DNA of 44,780 nt from Chloroflexi bacterium OHK40 (GTDB lineage: Bacteria; Chloroflexota; Chloroflexia; Chloroflexales; Chloroflexaceae): NCBI GenBank assembly GCA_004367505.1, contig SFCB01000262.1, positions 1-44,780 of the forward strand. The letters are read 5' to 3'. The notes below the pieces were generated by a model, which worked only from the letters and a program-made list of their open reading frames with translations, was not told the DNA's origin and searched no databases. This document shows positions 1-10,277 of the stretch, piece by piece (position 1 is the first letter of the stretch; each line of letters opens with the position of its first letter). Position numbers and translations under genes: made by a program.

Positions 1-371
1 GGGGTCGGTGTAGGCGGCTGCTGACCGAGCTCGGCACGGCGCCGCAGCAAGGGCAGGTAGATGCGGTAGGTAGCGGCCAGCTGCGCGTCGCTCAGCGCGG
101 TAACATCGGTCAACTCCAGGAAGGCGCCCTCAGGGGGGGTCAGGTCGCCCCGCTCGGCCAGGGCCGCCAGGGCGGCCTCGACGGCGGCACGCTCACCAGC
201 CGCCCAGGGAGCTGGATCTGCCGCGAGCGTCGCCGGTTCAACATTCGGCACCAGCGGCTCAGCGGGCGGTTCGCCCTGAGCGAACACCGGGGCCAGCGTC
301 GCCGCGCACAGCACTACCATCAGGAGCGCCAGCGCCACACGCCAGCGGGGCTGTAAGGAATTACGGGCCAT
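1..371 (-). CDS. Secreted protein of unknown function, C-terminus cut by window edge
   Basis: The gene starts at 371 and runs off the left edge; 123 codons are visible. The first 31 residues form a typical Sec signal peptide: basic start (MARNSLQPRWR), a hydrophobic core and an Ala-rich cleavage region ending near AQG. The mature part is acidic and Ala/Pro-rich, then contains a YRIYLPLLRRR segment; similar YLPL stretches are common in secreted proteins of Chloroflexota (recollection, not a search). A purine-rich AAAGGG lies about 8 bases before the ATG and supports this start. No enzymatic motif is visible in the part shown. Exported location is well supported; function is unknown. Confidence 0.7.
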   Translation of the reverse strand, partial: MARNSLQPRWRVALALLMVVLCAATLAPVFAQGEPPAEPLVPNVEPATLAADPAPWAAGERAAVEAALAALAERGDLTPPEGAFLELTDVTALSDAQLAATYRIYLPLLRRRAELGQQPPTPT

Positions 372-565
372 CGTCGTACCCTTTCACACGATTGCGAAGG
401 TTGCCACAGCCCTCTCCGCAATCCGGGAATTGTGCTTACACACCTACGACGCGGCCATTACCTCGCCGGTTCCCCCTCCTCCCGGAAATCCGCCAAAAGT
501 CCGAGAAACGGGTTTACACCTTTAACCATCCTTCGCGCGTGTCGCGCCCTGCGGGTGCCTCACGT

Positions 566-1750
566 TCACATGCAACGGGGCGGGCTCTGGGCCTGCCGGT
601 AGACCCGCTCGAACTCCTCCAGATAGGCGCGGGCCACCTCGGGGTGCTCGATCACCAGCACGTTTTCATCGTTCACCTCCTCGGCCCGCGCGGTAAAGTT
701 GTAGGAGCCGGTGATCACCACCCGCCGGTCGATGATGATCACTTTATGGTGCATGGTGTAGCAGTTGCCGTCCTCAAGCACCGCGAGCCCGAAGCTTCTC
801 AGCCGCGCGAACTCGGATCCCTCACCCCCGGCATTACGCGCCTCGAACACTACCCGCACCGGCACGCCAGCCTGCTGGCGCGCGATCAGCGCATCACCCA
901 CGTCGTTCTCGGTGAAGGAGAAAGCGAGCACATCCACGCTTAGCCGTGCCTGGTCCACCCAATCGCGGACGCGGCTCTTCACCCCTTCCACGGGCGAAAA
1001 GTAGTTCTCCAGCCTGGTCTCGCTGAGACGCAGCTGCGGGTGGGGTGTCGGCCCGAACTTGCCGTTTCCGAACTGGCCAGCGGCCATCCGCTCAAACTCG
1101 GCGGCGTAGTTCGCGACGATCGGCCAGGCGGTGATGCGCAGCAGGTTGTTGTTGTTGCGGTACGTATCATTGATCGTCGCGTTCCACGAGCCCGTCCAGA
1201 CGAGGCGATCGTCGATGATCACGAACTTGCTGTGGAGGAAGGCGTCGCTCTGCTCCCAGCTCACCGGGATGCCCGCCTCCTCAACGATCCCCGCCCACCT
1301 GGCCATCACCGGGTTCGCGAGGCCCTCGCGGTCCAGGGCGAGGCGCACGGCAACACCACGAGCCCGGGCGCGCGCCAGGGCCTCGGCGATGCTGTCGAGG
1401 TTATACTCAAAGCTGACCAGTTCAATGCTGCGGGTGGCCGCCTCGATATCGGCGAGGAGCGCCCGCTCAGGGGCCGGCGGCATCCGGTGGCCCGGTAGGT
1501 CGGGATAGACAAGCTCCGGGGTGGTGAAAAAGACTTCCACCGTCCCACCGGCGAGCGCCGCCACCACAGCGGGGCCTGGCGTGGGCGGGAGCACGCCTGC
1601 CGGGTTGATCCCGGCGCGGCGCAGCAGGCCTGGCAGATCAAGAAGGCCCTGGCCGCTCAACGCGGCCAGCGCAAGCAGCGCGGCAACGACGAAGCGGCCG
1701 AGTAGACGGCTGGCGCGGCGAGTAGCTGTAGCGCGACGACACAGTGCCAT
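566..1750 (-). CDS. Phospholipase D-like protein with two HKD motifs
   Basis: A 394-residue protein of the phospholipase D superfamily, whose members cleave or transfer phosphodiester bonds of lipids or nucleic acids. Both HxKx4D motifs are intact: H173-K175-D180 followed by TGSWN, and H334-K336-D341 followed by TGSYNFT, so one complete two-lobed active site can form in a single chain. Residues 1-35 hold basic residues and a hydrophobic segment, so it is probably exported or membrane anchored. The reading frame is open for 49 codons upstream, but the ATG at 1750 is chosen because it gives a proper signal peptide and because a candidate promoter lies just upstream at 1775-1804. Substrate cannot be told from sequence; a nuclease-like or cardiolipin-type role are both possible. 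Confidence 0.88.
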   Translation of the reverse strand: MALCRRATATRRASRLLGRFVVAALLALAALSGQGLLDLPGLLRRAGINPAGVLPPTPGPAVVAALAGGTVEVFFTTPELVYPDLPGHRMPPAPERALLADIEAATRSIELVSFEYNLDSIAEALARARARGVAVRLALDREGLANPVMARWAGIVEEAGIPVSWEQSDAFLHSKFVIIDDRLVWTGSWNATINDTYRNNNNLLRITAWPIVANYAAEFERMAAGQFGNGKFGPTPHPQLRLSETRLENYFSPVEGVKSRVRDWVDQARLSVDVLAFSFTENDVGDALIARQQAGVPVRVVFEARNAGGEGSEFARLRSFGLAVLEDGNCYTMHHKVIIIDRRVVITGSYNFTARAEEVNDENVLVIEHPEVARAYLEEFERVYRQAQSPPRCM

Positions 1751-1774
1751 GGGGAGCCATCGGTAGCACGTAGC

Positions 1775-1804
1775 TCTATACGTATACCGCAGCATCCCCG
1801 ACAA
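1775..1804 (-). promoter_or_regulatory. Candidate sigma-70-type promoter for the phospholipase D-like gene
   Basis: On the minus strand TTGTCG (1799-1804) and TATAGA (1775-1780) are separated by 18 bases. Each matches four of six consensus positions. Transcription would begin near 1768, just before the ATG at 1750. Predicted from sequence only. Confidence 0.4.
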
Positions 1805-1949
1805 AGATACGGCCCATACCAAGCCCGGTTTGACCGGGCGCACAACGTTGGGTTGCGCAGGGGCCTGCGGCTCCTCCGCGCCTCCCCGCCGCTGCACGGC
1901 ATCAAGCGGGGCGTGATATCAGGCCGCGAGCGCCCAGCAGGGCAACGAA

Positions 1950-1984
1950 CGAGGGGACAGAGAGCGGTGCTCCCCGTCCCCTCG
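1950..1984 (-). terminator. Hairpin downstream of the peptide transporter genes
   Basis: CGAGGGGAC (1950-1958) pairs perfectly with GTCCCCTCG (1976-1984) around a 17-base loop. It lies 26 bases after the stop of the last permease gene, in the right place to end that transcript. Only a weak T-rich tail (TTCGTT) follows, so it may be a stability element rather than an intrinsic terminator. Confidence 0.45.
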
Positions 1985-2010
1985 CCGTTTAGCCACTAGT
2001 CAGCGCGAGG

Positions 2011-3045
2011 CTACAGCCGCGAGCGCGGATCGAGCGCATCGCGCAGGCCATCGCCAACGAAGTTGATACTCAGCACCGTGATAAAGATCAGGAAGCCGGG
2101 GATGAGCGCCAGCCAGGGCGCGCCCTGCAGGTACTGGCTGCCATCGGTAACGAGGCGCCCCCAGGTCGGCGTATCGGCGGGGAAGCCAACACCGAGGAAG
2201 GAGAGCGTCGACTCCGTGATGATCGCGGTGCCGATCTCAAGCGTCGCCGCGACGATAATCGGGCTCATCGCGTTGGGGAGAATGTGCCTGAACATGATCG
2301 ACGCGCGGCTCACCCCAAGGGCCGTAGCGGCCTCAACGAACTCCTTCTGCTTGAGCGAGAGGAAGGAGGCCCGCACCACACGCGCCGTCTGCATCCAGGC
2401 CAGGCCACCGATCACCGTCACCACAATCACGAAGATCCCCGCCTCGGGCGAACCCATCGCCTTGATCACCGGGTCGCGGAAGAGATAGACCGTCAGCAGG
2501 ATGAGCGGGATTCCGGGCAGCGAGAGGAAGAGATCGGTGATCCGCATCAGGATCTGATCCACGGTGCCACCGAAAAACCCGGACACGGCGCCAACCACCG
2601 AGCCAAGCGTAATGGCGATCAGCATGGCGGTGAAACCGACAGCGAGCGAGATGCGACCACCGTAAAGCGCGCGAACGAACAGGTCGCGGCCGAGATCGTC
2701 GGTGCCGAAGGGATGGTTAGCCGACGGCGGCGCGAGAATGGCAATGAAATTCAGGTGGTCGGTAGCGTCACGCAGAGTGGGGTTCTGCTGCAGGAGTGGG
2801 GCACCCTCCTCAGCGCTGATGCGAGCGAACCGATCGATATAGAGCGGGGCGCCGATCGTCACCGTGAGCGTGAGGAAGGCCAGGAGTGCGACGCCGAGCA
2901 TCGCCAGGCGATGCTTGCGGAAGCGGCGCCAGGCATCACCGAGCAGCGTGCGCGGCTTCACCGCGAGCGTGCTGCTGAGCTGCTGCAGGCGCTCGACACC
3001 AGCGCTGGAGAGCGGCGTATCGAGGGTAGGGGTTGCCTCAGACAT
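2011..3045 (-). CDS. dppC: Peptide/dipeptide ABC transporter permease, DppC/OppC type
   Basis: A 344-residue inner-membrane permease of the BPD-type family that forms the translocation pore of oligopeptide importers together with the DppB-type partner. It has a long charged N-terminus, a first membrane helix near residues 50-70, a periplasmic stretch with FGTDDLGRDLF (the DppC/OppC signature), then five more hydrophobic segments. The EAA loop that docks the ATPase is clear: EAATALGVSRASIMFRHILP. It starts 12 bases after the stop of the dppB-type gene and belongs to the same operon. No ATPase gene follows; ATP hydrolysis must come from DppD/DppF-like proteins encoded elsewhere. Substrate could be peptides, nickel or other ligands of this family. 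Confidence 0.93.
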   Translation of the reverse strand: MSEATPTLDTPLSSAGVERLQQLSSTLAVKPRTLLGDAWRRFRKHRLAMLGVALLAFLTLTVTIGAPLYIDRFARISAEEGAPLLQQNPTLRDATDHLNFIAILAPPSANHPFGTDDLGRDLFVRALYGGRISLAVGFTAMLIAITLGSVVGAVSGFFGGTVDQILMRITDLFLSLPGIPLILLTVYLFRDPVIKAMGSPEAGIFVIVVTVIGGLAWMQTARVVRASFLSLKQKEFVEAATALGVSRASIMFRHILPNAMSPIIVAATLEIGTAIITESTLSFLGVGFPADTPTWGRLVTDGSQYLQGAPWLALIPGFLIFITVLSINFVGDGLRDALDPRSRL

Positions 3046-3057
3046 GGGTAACCTCGC

Positions 3058-4017
3058 TTACGAATAGCGCACGCGTGGGTCGAGCACACCGTAGAGCACA
3101 TCGGCGATCAGGTTGAAGATCACGGTGAGGATCGCGAAGATGAAGGTGAGCGCCATTACCACCGGGGTATCGGAGTTGTTGATCGAGGTGATCAGCAGCT
3201 GGCCGAGGCCATTCACCCGGTAGAGGTTCTCGGTGATGATCGCGCCGGCAAAGATCGTCGGGATCCCGAGGGCAATCAACGTCACCACCGGGATCAGACT
3301 ATTCGTCACCACGTGGCGCATCACCACCAGCCGGTCGGTTAGACCTTTGGCCTTCGCCGTGCGCACATAGTCCAGCGTCAGGTTATCGAGCATCGACGAG
3401 CGCATAAAGCGAGTCAGTGCAGCCGTCTGCTGCACAACCAGCACCGAGATCGGCAGCACCATCTGGCGGATCTGCTGCCAGAAGCTGTCCCAATCGGTCA
3501 CCTTCAGCGTCGAGCTATAGACAATTGGGAACCAGCCGAGGTTGATCGCAAAGACGAGCATCAACACAAGGCCGGTGAAGAAGGATGGCACCGAGAAGCC
3601 AACAAAGGAGAAAAAGGTCGCAATCTGATCGAAAAGCGAATATTGTTTTACCGCCGATATAATCCCAATCGGAATAGCGATCAGCACGGCGATCAGATAG
3701 GCCAGCCCCACCACCTGGAGCGTTTGGGGCAACCGCTGCCCGATCAAGTCGAGCACCGGAGCCTTGGTATTGAACGAGATCCCGAAGTTCCCCTGGGAAA
3801 CCTGCTGGAGCCACTTAACGTAGCGCACCGGCCAGGGCTGGTTCAGGCCGAGCTGCTCGCGGATGCGCTCGCGCACCTCTTCGGGCACGGCGGGGTTCAA
3901 CGCAAACTGGGCCAGCGGGTCACCGGGGGCCAGCGCCAGGATGGCGAAGATCACCAGGCTGGTGATCAGCAGGGTTGGTATGGCGATCAGCAGGCGCCTG
4001 ACAACATACTGACCCAT
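3058..4017 (-). CDS. dppB: Peptide/dipeptide ABC transporter permease, DppB/OppB type
   Basis: A 319-residue permease. The N-terminal helix beginning at MGQYVVRRLL and the following ALAPGDP motif are characteristic of DppB/OppB/GsiC. The middle holds further helices and an EAA-type loop (YVRTAKAKGLTDRLVVMRHV). The ATG at 4017 is chosen over an upstream ATG at 4098 because AAGGAG sits 6 bases before it and because the family begins at this point. It lies about 115 bases after the binding-protein gene and is followed closely by dppC. Confidence 0.93.
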   Translation of the reverse strand: MGQYVVRRLLIAIPTLLITSLVIFAILALAPGDPLAQFALNPAVPEEVRERIREQLGLNQPWPVRYVKWLQQVSQGNFGISFNTKAPVLDLIGQRLPQTLQVVGLAYLIAVLIAIPIGIISAVKQYSLFDQIATFFSFVGFSVPSFFTGLVLMLVFAINLGWFPIVYSSTLKVTDWDSFWQQIRQMVLPISVLVVQQTAALTRFMRSSMLDNLTLDYVRTAKAKGLTDRLVVMRHVVTNSLIPVVTLIALGIPTIFAGAIITENLYRVNGLGQLLITSINNSDTPVVMALTFIFAILTVIFNLIADVLYGVLDPRVRYS

Positions 4018-4132
4018 AAGCACTCCTTCAGTCAACCGACCGCGATACGGGGTGGAGGCCGGAAACAACACCGGCATGCAGGAAGTAGGGAGGGGCAAGG
4101 GGCGAACCCGCCCCCTGCCCCTTGTCCGAACC

Positions 4133-5992
4133 TTACGGTACGCGCCGCCACTCCTGGATGTTCCACAGCACCGAGTCGAAGGTGCTGTAGGTGGGGCCCT
4201 CCAGGTTCTTCAGCTTCACCTGGGGCGTCACGCGGTTGACGAGCGGAATAATTGCCACGTCGTTGACCAGGATGTCGTTGAGCTGGATGGCCAGCTCGGC
4301 GCGGCGAGCCTGATCGAACTCGGCGGCGTACTCGGCAAAGAGCGCATCGTACTCAGGGTTGCAGTAGCGACCGTCGTTGTTGCCGTTCCACTGGTTGGCC
4401 GAGGAGTTCACCTCCGAGCACTGCCAGGAGCTGAGGTAGGCCTGCGAGTCAGTGCTATCGGGGCCGTTGGTGTACATCTGCAGGTCGGCGTAGAACTTAT
4501 TCAGCGTGTCGGGGTTACCCGGGTCGCCGCTGAAGAAGACGGCCGCATCGATCGCCTTGACGTTCACCTGGATGCCAATCTCGGCCAGGTTGGCCTTCAC
4601 GATCGCCTGCTCACCCTGGCGCAGCGTATTGATCGAGGTCTGGAAGTCCACAACCAGGCGCACGCCGTCCTTCTCACGCACCGCGCCATTCAGAGTGTAG
4701 CCGGCCTCGTCGAGCAGCCGGTTGGCCTCCTCGACGTTGCGGTCGCAGGTCGTGTTGGGCGAATTCACCTGGGCGGGCACCACCAGGACGTTGCACGTGG
4801 GGTAGCCCGTGGGGCCGTAGAGCTGGTCCACGATCGCCTGGCGGTCGATCGCCAGGTTGATCGCCTGGCGCACAGCCGGATCGGTCAGGAAGGGGTGGGG
4901 CTGGTCGGGCTCACTGCGCTGATCGCCGAGGGCGGGGTCGGGGTTGGAGAAGTTCACCACGATGCGCTCGACGCCGAAGGAACCACCGGCCACCGGGTCG
5001 CAGTTGCCGCTGGCGAGAATAGGCTCAAGCACCGCCTTGGGCACCTGGATGTTCCAGGCGTAGTCAACCTCCTGGGTCTCACAGACAGCGCGGGCCGCCG
5101 AGGCCGCATCGCCGCCGCCCTTGATCTCCACCTCATCGAAGAAGACACTATCGGCATTGCGATACTCAGGGTTCCGCTCGTAGAGCGCCGTATCGCCGGG
5201 GCGCAGCTCGGTGAGCTTGTAGGGGCCGGTGCCGATCGGCGCCAGGTTCGCGGCCTGGCAGGCCGCATCGCTGATCGCGGCGGCGCCAATGCAGTTCTCG
5301 AACTGGGCCTTCTGCAGGATCATACCCAGGGGGCCGACGAAGGAGATATAGGGGTTCGGGTTCGGCTCCTTCCAGGTGATCCGCACCGTCTGCGGATCCA
5401 CCGCCTCAACCGTCTCGATTGGCTCGAGGTTCGAGGCGTTGGTGCAGGCCGTCTCTGGCGTCGAGCAGTACTGCCAGGTGAAGACCACATCATCGGCGGT
5501 GAAGGGCGTGCCGTCCGACCAGTTCGTCTCCACGAGCTTCCACGTGATGCTCGTGTTGTCCTCGGCGATCCCACCATTCTCAACGGTGGGGATCTCCGTG
5601 GCCAGGTAGGGCACCAGCTCATCCGTCTCGCTGAAGCGAGCCAGCGGCTCGAGGATCAGCGTCGCGCCGTCGTAGTCCTTTGTGCCCGAGGCCAGGTGCG
5701 GGTTGAGAATGGTGATCGCCTGCCAGTAGAGGATCGTCAGCTTGCCGCCCGGCTCAGCTGCGGCTGGTGCCTCGGTGGCTGCGGGGGCCGCGGTGGGAGC
5801 CGGAGCCTCAGTGGCCGCCGGAGCCTCGGTGGCTGCGGGGGCCGCGGTGGGAGCCGGAGCCTCCGTCGCCTGAGCGGCGGGGGCTTCGGTAGCCTGAGGA
5901 GCCTGTGCGGGGGGAGCGCCGCCACACGCCGCCAGCAGGAGCGCTAGCGCGGCGAAGACTGGCAGCCAGGACCAGAGCCGTTTGTGGTTCAC
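4133..5992 (-). CDS. dppA: Peptide-type ABC transporter substrate-binding lipoprotein (SBP family 5)
   Basis: A 619-residue family-5 solute-binding protein. It captures the ligand outside the membrane and delivers it to the DppB/DppC pore encoded directly downstream. A lipoprotein signal is present (LLLAAC, lipidated Cys23). Residues about 25-80 are a low-complexity Ala/Pro/Thr/Glu tether, followed by the binding fold; segments such as TFTADDVVFTW and VRQAINLAIDRQAIVDQLYG are family-5 landmarks. The GTG at 5992 is preferred over the ATG at 6016 because AGGAGG lies 5 bases before it. The ligand cannot be assigned; family members bind di- and oligopeptides, nickel or sugars. Confidence 0.9.
   Translation of the reverse strand: MNHKRLWSWLPVFAALALLLAACGGAPPAQAPQATEAPAAQATEAPAPTAAPAATEAPAATEAPAPTAAPAATEAPAAAEPGGKLTILYWQAITILNPHLASGTKDYDGATLILEPLARFSETDELVPYLATEIPTVENGGIAEDNTSITWKLVETNWSDGTPFTADDVVFTWQYCSTPETACTNASNLEPIETVEAVDPQTVRITWKEPNPNPYISFVGPLGMILQKAQFENCIGAAAISDAACQAANLAPIGTGPYKLTELRPGDTALYERNPEYRNADSVFFDEVEIKGGGDAASAARAVCETQEVDYAWNIQVPKAVLEPILASGNCDPVAGGSFGVERIVVNFSNPDPALGDQRSEPDQPHPFLTDPAVRQAINLAIDRQAIVDQLYGPTGYPTCNVLVVPAQVNSPNTTCDRNVEEANRLLDEAGYTLNGAVREKDGVRLVVDFQTSINTLRQGEQAIVKANLAEIGIQVNVKAIDAAVFFSGDPGNPDTLNKFYADLQMYTNGPDSTDSQAYLSSWQCSEVNSSANQWNGNNDGRYCNPEYDALFAEYAAEFDQARRAELAIQLNDILVNDVAIIPLVNRVTPQVKLKNLEGPTYSTFDSVLWNIQEWRRVP
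5769..5862. repeat. Direct repeat encoding the lipoprotein tether
   Basis: Two nearly identical copies of about 40 bases begin at 5769 and 5823, a period of 54 bases (18 codons). They encode repeating Ala-Thr-Glu-Ala-Pro units of the flexible tether. Such repeats change length readily by slippage or recombination without breaking the frame. Confidence 0.75.
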
Positions 5993-6278
5993 TGGGACCT
6001 CCTGATTCAAGACCATCTCCGATATCTAGATGCCAGAGCGCCGGGGGGGCCCGCACCCCGCCGTTCGCTCGTCATCCCGGCTGATGCCGCACCAGATCGC
6101 CGCATGCGCGGAGACACCCAACTTGGCGTTCGACGTTCAAGCATGGGCATTCCTGCGGCGCACATGGCCGGCTCGCTGGCTGGGGCGCTACCACGTGGTA
6201 GATGTGCGACGCTGCAGCACGAAGGTTGATAGCGGCCAACGGTACCTTAACACTACATCGGGCTGTGTGGATTGGTTA

Positions 6279-6308
6279 AAGGTAGCATACCTCTCCCTGG
6301 ACTGTCAA
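6279..6308 (-). promoter_or_regulatory. Candidate promoter for the peptide transporter operon
   Basis: On the minus strand a perfect TTGACA (6303-6308) is followed after 18 bases by TACCTT (6279-6284), preceded by TG one base upstream (extended -10). The leader would be about 280 bases long before the GTG at 5992. The stretch 5993-6278 shows no gene and no further clear motif. Confidence 0.5.
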
Positions 6309-6331
6309 GTCGAGCCGATCGGGAAGCGCAC

Positions 6332-6359
6332 GGCGCGCCGCATCAGAATGCGGCGCGCC
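6332..6359 (-). terminator. Strong GC palindrome after the pyrimidine operon
   Basis: GGCGCGCCGCAT and ATGCGGCGCGCC form a perfect 12-base-pair stem with a four-base loop, about 55 bases after the stop of the dihydroorotase-like gene and just before the next promoter. No T tract follows on either strand, so its terminator role is inferred from position. Confidence 0.45.
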
Positions 6360-6412
6360 TGAACATTCGTGTTAATCTTGTAAAGAATTTACTGGACAAG
6401 ACAACTATTCGC

Positions 6413-7891
6413 CTATTCGTTACCGAGGATGCCCTCCAGCCGTGACGGCGACGGCTGGGCGGACCCGGCAGCCTCACCCTCGTCGCGACGATAGGCGATC
6501 CGCCCACTAACCATGGTGAGGATCACCTGGCCCTTCAGGCGCTGGCCCTGGAGCGGGGTACTCCGGCTCCGCGAAGCGAACTGGCTCGCATCGACTGTCC
6601 AGGCCCGGTCCGGATCGAAGATCACAATGTCGGCTCGCGAACCAGGCCGGAGCGTGGCCGGCGAGCGGCCGAGTACGCTGGCGGGTCCCTCGGTAAGCTT
6701 GGCAACCAGGTCGACCAGATCGAGCTCACCCCGATGAACCAGGGTCAGCACGAGGGCCAGGGCCGTCTCCAGCGCGGAGATCCCCGGGGCCGCCAGGCCG
6801 TACTCGCACTCTTTCTCCACCCGTGACTGGGGCGTATGGCCTGTAGCGATCGCGTCGATCGTGCCATCGCGCAGCCCTTCAAGTAGCGCCTCTACATCCT
6901 CCTCGCTACGCAGGGGCGGGCTCACGCGGGTGCTGGAGTCGTAGGGCGGCAGGAGCGCCGGGTCGAGCCAGGACGGAAGGCTGAGCTCCGGGTTCGGGTT
7001 GCGGCGACGGCGGGGCTTGTTCACAGGCGCGGCTGGCTCGGGCCGGGGAGCCAGGCTCCCGAGCACCCAGCGATCGGTGAGGGTGAGGTGGTGGGGCGAT
7101 ACCTCAGCCGTCACGTGAACACCCCGCGCCCGGGCGGCGCGGATCAGAGCTACGGCGCCGGCGGTGCTCACCTGGCAGAGGTGCAGGTGGCAGCCGGTAT
7201 CCTCGGCCAGGGCGATCTCGCGGGCCACGGCGGCCACTTCGGCGGCGGCGGGAGTACCGGGCAACCCCAGCCGCGTGCTCACCACCCCCTCGTGCATGGC
7301 CCAGCCGGCGCTGAGGCGCGGGTCATCACAGTGCGCCATGACGGGCAGGCCGAGCTCGGCGGCGTAGGCCATGGCGTTCCGCATCAGCGCAGCATCGGCC
7401 ACGGGCCGGCCGGCGTCGCTGAAGGCGATACAGCCGGCCTCGGCCAGCTCGCCGAGCTCGGCGAGGGCCCGCCCCTCCCGGCCTACCGTAAGCGCGCCCA
7501 CCACATCGACGTGAACGTGGCCATCGCGCCGGGCGAGCTCCTGCAGCAGGCGCACGGCTGCGGCACTATCGGGGGTGGGACGGGTGCTCGGCATCGCGCA
7601 GAGGGTGGTGAAGCCGCCACGGGCGGCCGCCAGCGTGCCAGTCGCTACTGTCTCTTTGTGCTCATCGCCAGGCTCGCGCAGATGGGCGTGCAGGTCGGTG
7701 AAGCCTGGGGCCACCACCGCGCCACGGGCATTGATCACCACCACGTCGTCGTCCGGCTGCTCCGTCTCAGCATGCAGCTCGGCGAGGTCAACCACGTGCT
7801 GCACAACGCCATCGGCCACCAGGATGTCGCCCACGGTGGCCACCCGCCGCGCCGGGTCGATGATCGAGCCACTCTTGATCAGGTATCGCAT
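6413..7891 (-). CDS. pyrC: Dihydroorotase-like protein, probably catalytically inactive (PyrC')
   Basis: A 492-residue amidohydrolase-fold protein of the class I dihydroorotase family. Family features are plain: DLHAHLREPG (H68, H70), AARGGFTT, a MAHC motif (H187), SPHHLTLTD, SPPLRSEED and DGTIDAIAT. Compared with the metal ligands of Bacillus subtilis PyrC (H59, H61, D151, H178, H231, D304), only H68, H70 and H187 remain. The bridging Asp is Ala160, the fourth His is Gln240 and the catalytic Asp is Gly351. Substrate-binding Asn residues are also Ser (102 and 324). About 40 extra residues, rich in Pro and Arg, follow LTD at 273. Known inactive PyrC' proteins of pseudomonads hold aspartate carbamoyltransferase together; the pyrR-pyrB-pyrC' order is the same here. 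The ATG at 7891 matches the family N-terminus (MRYLIKSG); the frame is open further upstream. Confidence 0.9.
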   Translation of the reverse strand: MRYLIKSGSIIDPARRVATVGDILVADGVVQHVVDLAELHAETEQPDDDVVVINARGAVVAPGFTDLHAHLREPGDEHKETVATGTLAAARGGFTTLCAMPSTRPTPDSAAAVRLLQELARRDGHVHVDVVGALTVGREGRALAELGELAEAGCIAFSDAGRPVADAALMRNAMAYAAELGLPVMAHCDDPRLSAGWAMHEGVVSTRLGLPGTPAAAEVAAVAREIALAEDTGCHLHLCQVSTAGAVALIRAARARGVHVTAEVSPHHLTLTDRWVLGSLAPRPEPAAPVNKPRRRRNPNPELSLPSWLDPALLPPYDSSTRVSPPLRSEEDVEALLEGLRDGTIDAIATGHTPQSRVEKECEYGLAAPGISALETALALVLTLVHRGELDLVDLVAKLTEGPASVLGRSPATLRPGSRADIVIFDPDRAWTVDASQFASRSRSTPLQGQRLKGQVILTMVSGRIAYRRDEGEAAGSAQPSPSRLEGILGNE

Positions 7892-7979
7892 GTTGCCCCT
7901 GGGGGACCGAAGCGCCCTGAGCTCCAGCCCCACTGCCTCCATCTCGCCGCCGAGCAGATCCTCCCCGAGCTTCCCGTCC

Positions 7980-9625
<1,646 letters not shown>

Positions 9626-9641
9626 TCATTCGCATGCTGGC

Positions 9642-9674
9642 TCCTTTACAGCCTCACAGGGCTGCATTAAAGGA
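9642..9674 (-). promoter_or_regulatory. PyrR-binding RNA hairpin (anti-antiterminator)
   Basis: The minus-strand RNA folds as a lower stem TCCTTTA/TAAAGGA and an upper stem CAGCC/GGCTG with loop CTGTGA. The pattern CAGnCCnGnGAGGCTG followed by AAGGA is the PyrR recognition motif known from Bacillus pyr leaders. It starts a few bases after the predicted transcription start and precedes the leader terminator, the standard order for PyrR attenuation. Confidence 0.88.
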
Positions 9675-9681
9675 CAGCGGC

Positions 9682-9710
9682 ATTGTAGCATCCCGTGTCT
9701 GGCGCGTCAA
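9682..9710 (-). promoter_or_regulatory. pyr operon promoter
   Basis: On the minus strand TTGACG (9705-9710) and TACAAT (9682-9687) are 17 bases apart, each with five of six consensus matches. Transcription would start at about 9675, right at the PyrR hairpin. Confidence 0.8.
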
Positions 9711-9721
9711 CCGGTGGGGGG

Positions 9722-10145
9722 GCCGGATGTGCCTGCCCCCCCGCGTACCGTCGCGCTGCAGCGCGCGGCAACGGGGCGCAAAGCCCGCCTGTATGGGCTC
9801 CCGCGACTGCCGTCGGGGCCTCTTCCCCGCATGCGCGGTTCAGGGGCGGTCAGAACCCGTGTGCGCTGGGTGCCCGCTTTCGCGGGAACGACGCCCAGGC
9901 ACGCCTGCGGCGGTGAGCGGCCAGGACGGGACGCCCGCAGCCTGCCCCCCGCGTACGCGGTTCAGGGGCGGTCAGAACCCGTGTGTGATCGGCAGTTTGC
10001 CGCATCCTGCTGGGCGGCGTCCCCCCGCTCCCGCGCCGGGGGGAGGGCCAGCAGCCCGTCCCAACACCATGAACCACGGTTCCGACCAGACGTACTTTCC
10101 GCCCCACAAGCGTGCGCGGGGGTGGGAGCAGCGCGCGCCACGGCG
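9722..10145. repeat. Repeat-rich intergenic block
   Basis: No convincing gene lies in this spacer. It contains two copies of a roughly 31-base element (core GGTTCAGGGGCGGTCAGAAC) at 9833-9863 and 9955-9985, and a palindromic CCCGC/GCGGG element at about 9873-9892. Related elements occur at 13974-14219 and 34065-34084, so they are dispersed. From 10146 a TTGACA precedes the next gene but without a good -10; TGGTAGGAT near 10221-10228 is an alternative extended -10. Confidence 0.7.
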
Positions 10146-10277
10146 TTGACACCCACGGCGTGCTGGCGGGCAATGCGTTACGCCACACACGAACTGGTGC
10201 GCGCCTCCGTGCCAAAACATGGTAGGATGACCAGGGCCGGCCCCGTCCGGCACCCGCTGCGTCAGGGGATCACCTCC

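Noticed and set aside
4052-5947. Long plus-strand open frame of 631 codons
   Set aside because: It is antisense to the well-supported peptide-binding lipoprotein, shows no family motif and reflects codon bias in GC-rich DNA.
9722-10145. Insertion sequence between the pyr operon and the glycosyltransferases
   Set aside because: No transposase frame and no terminal inverted repeats were found.
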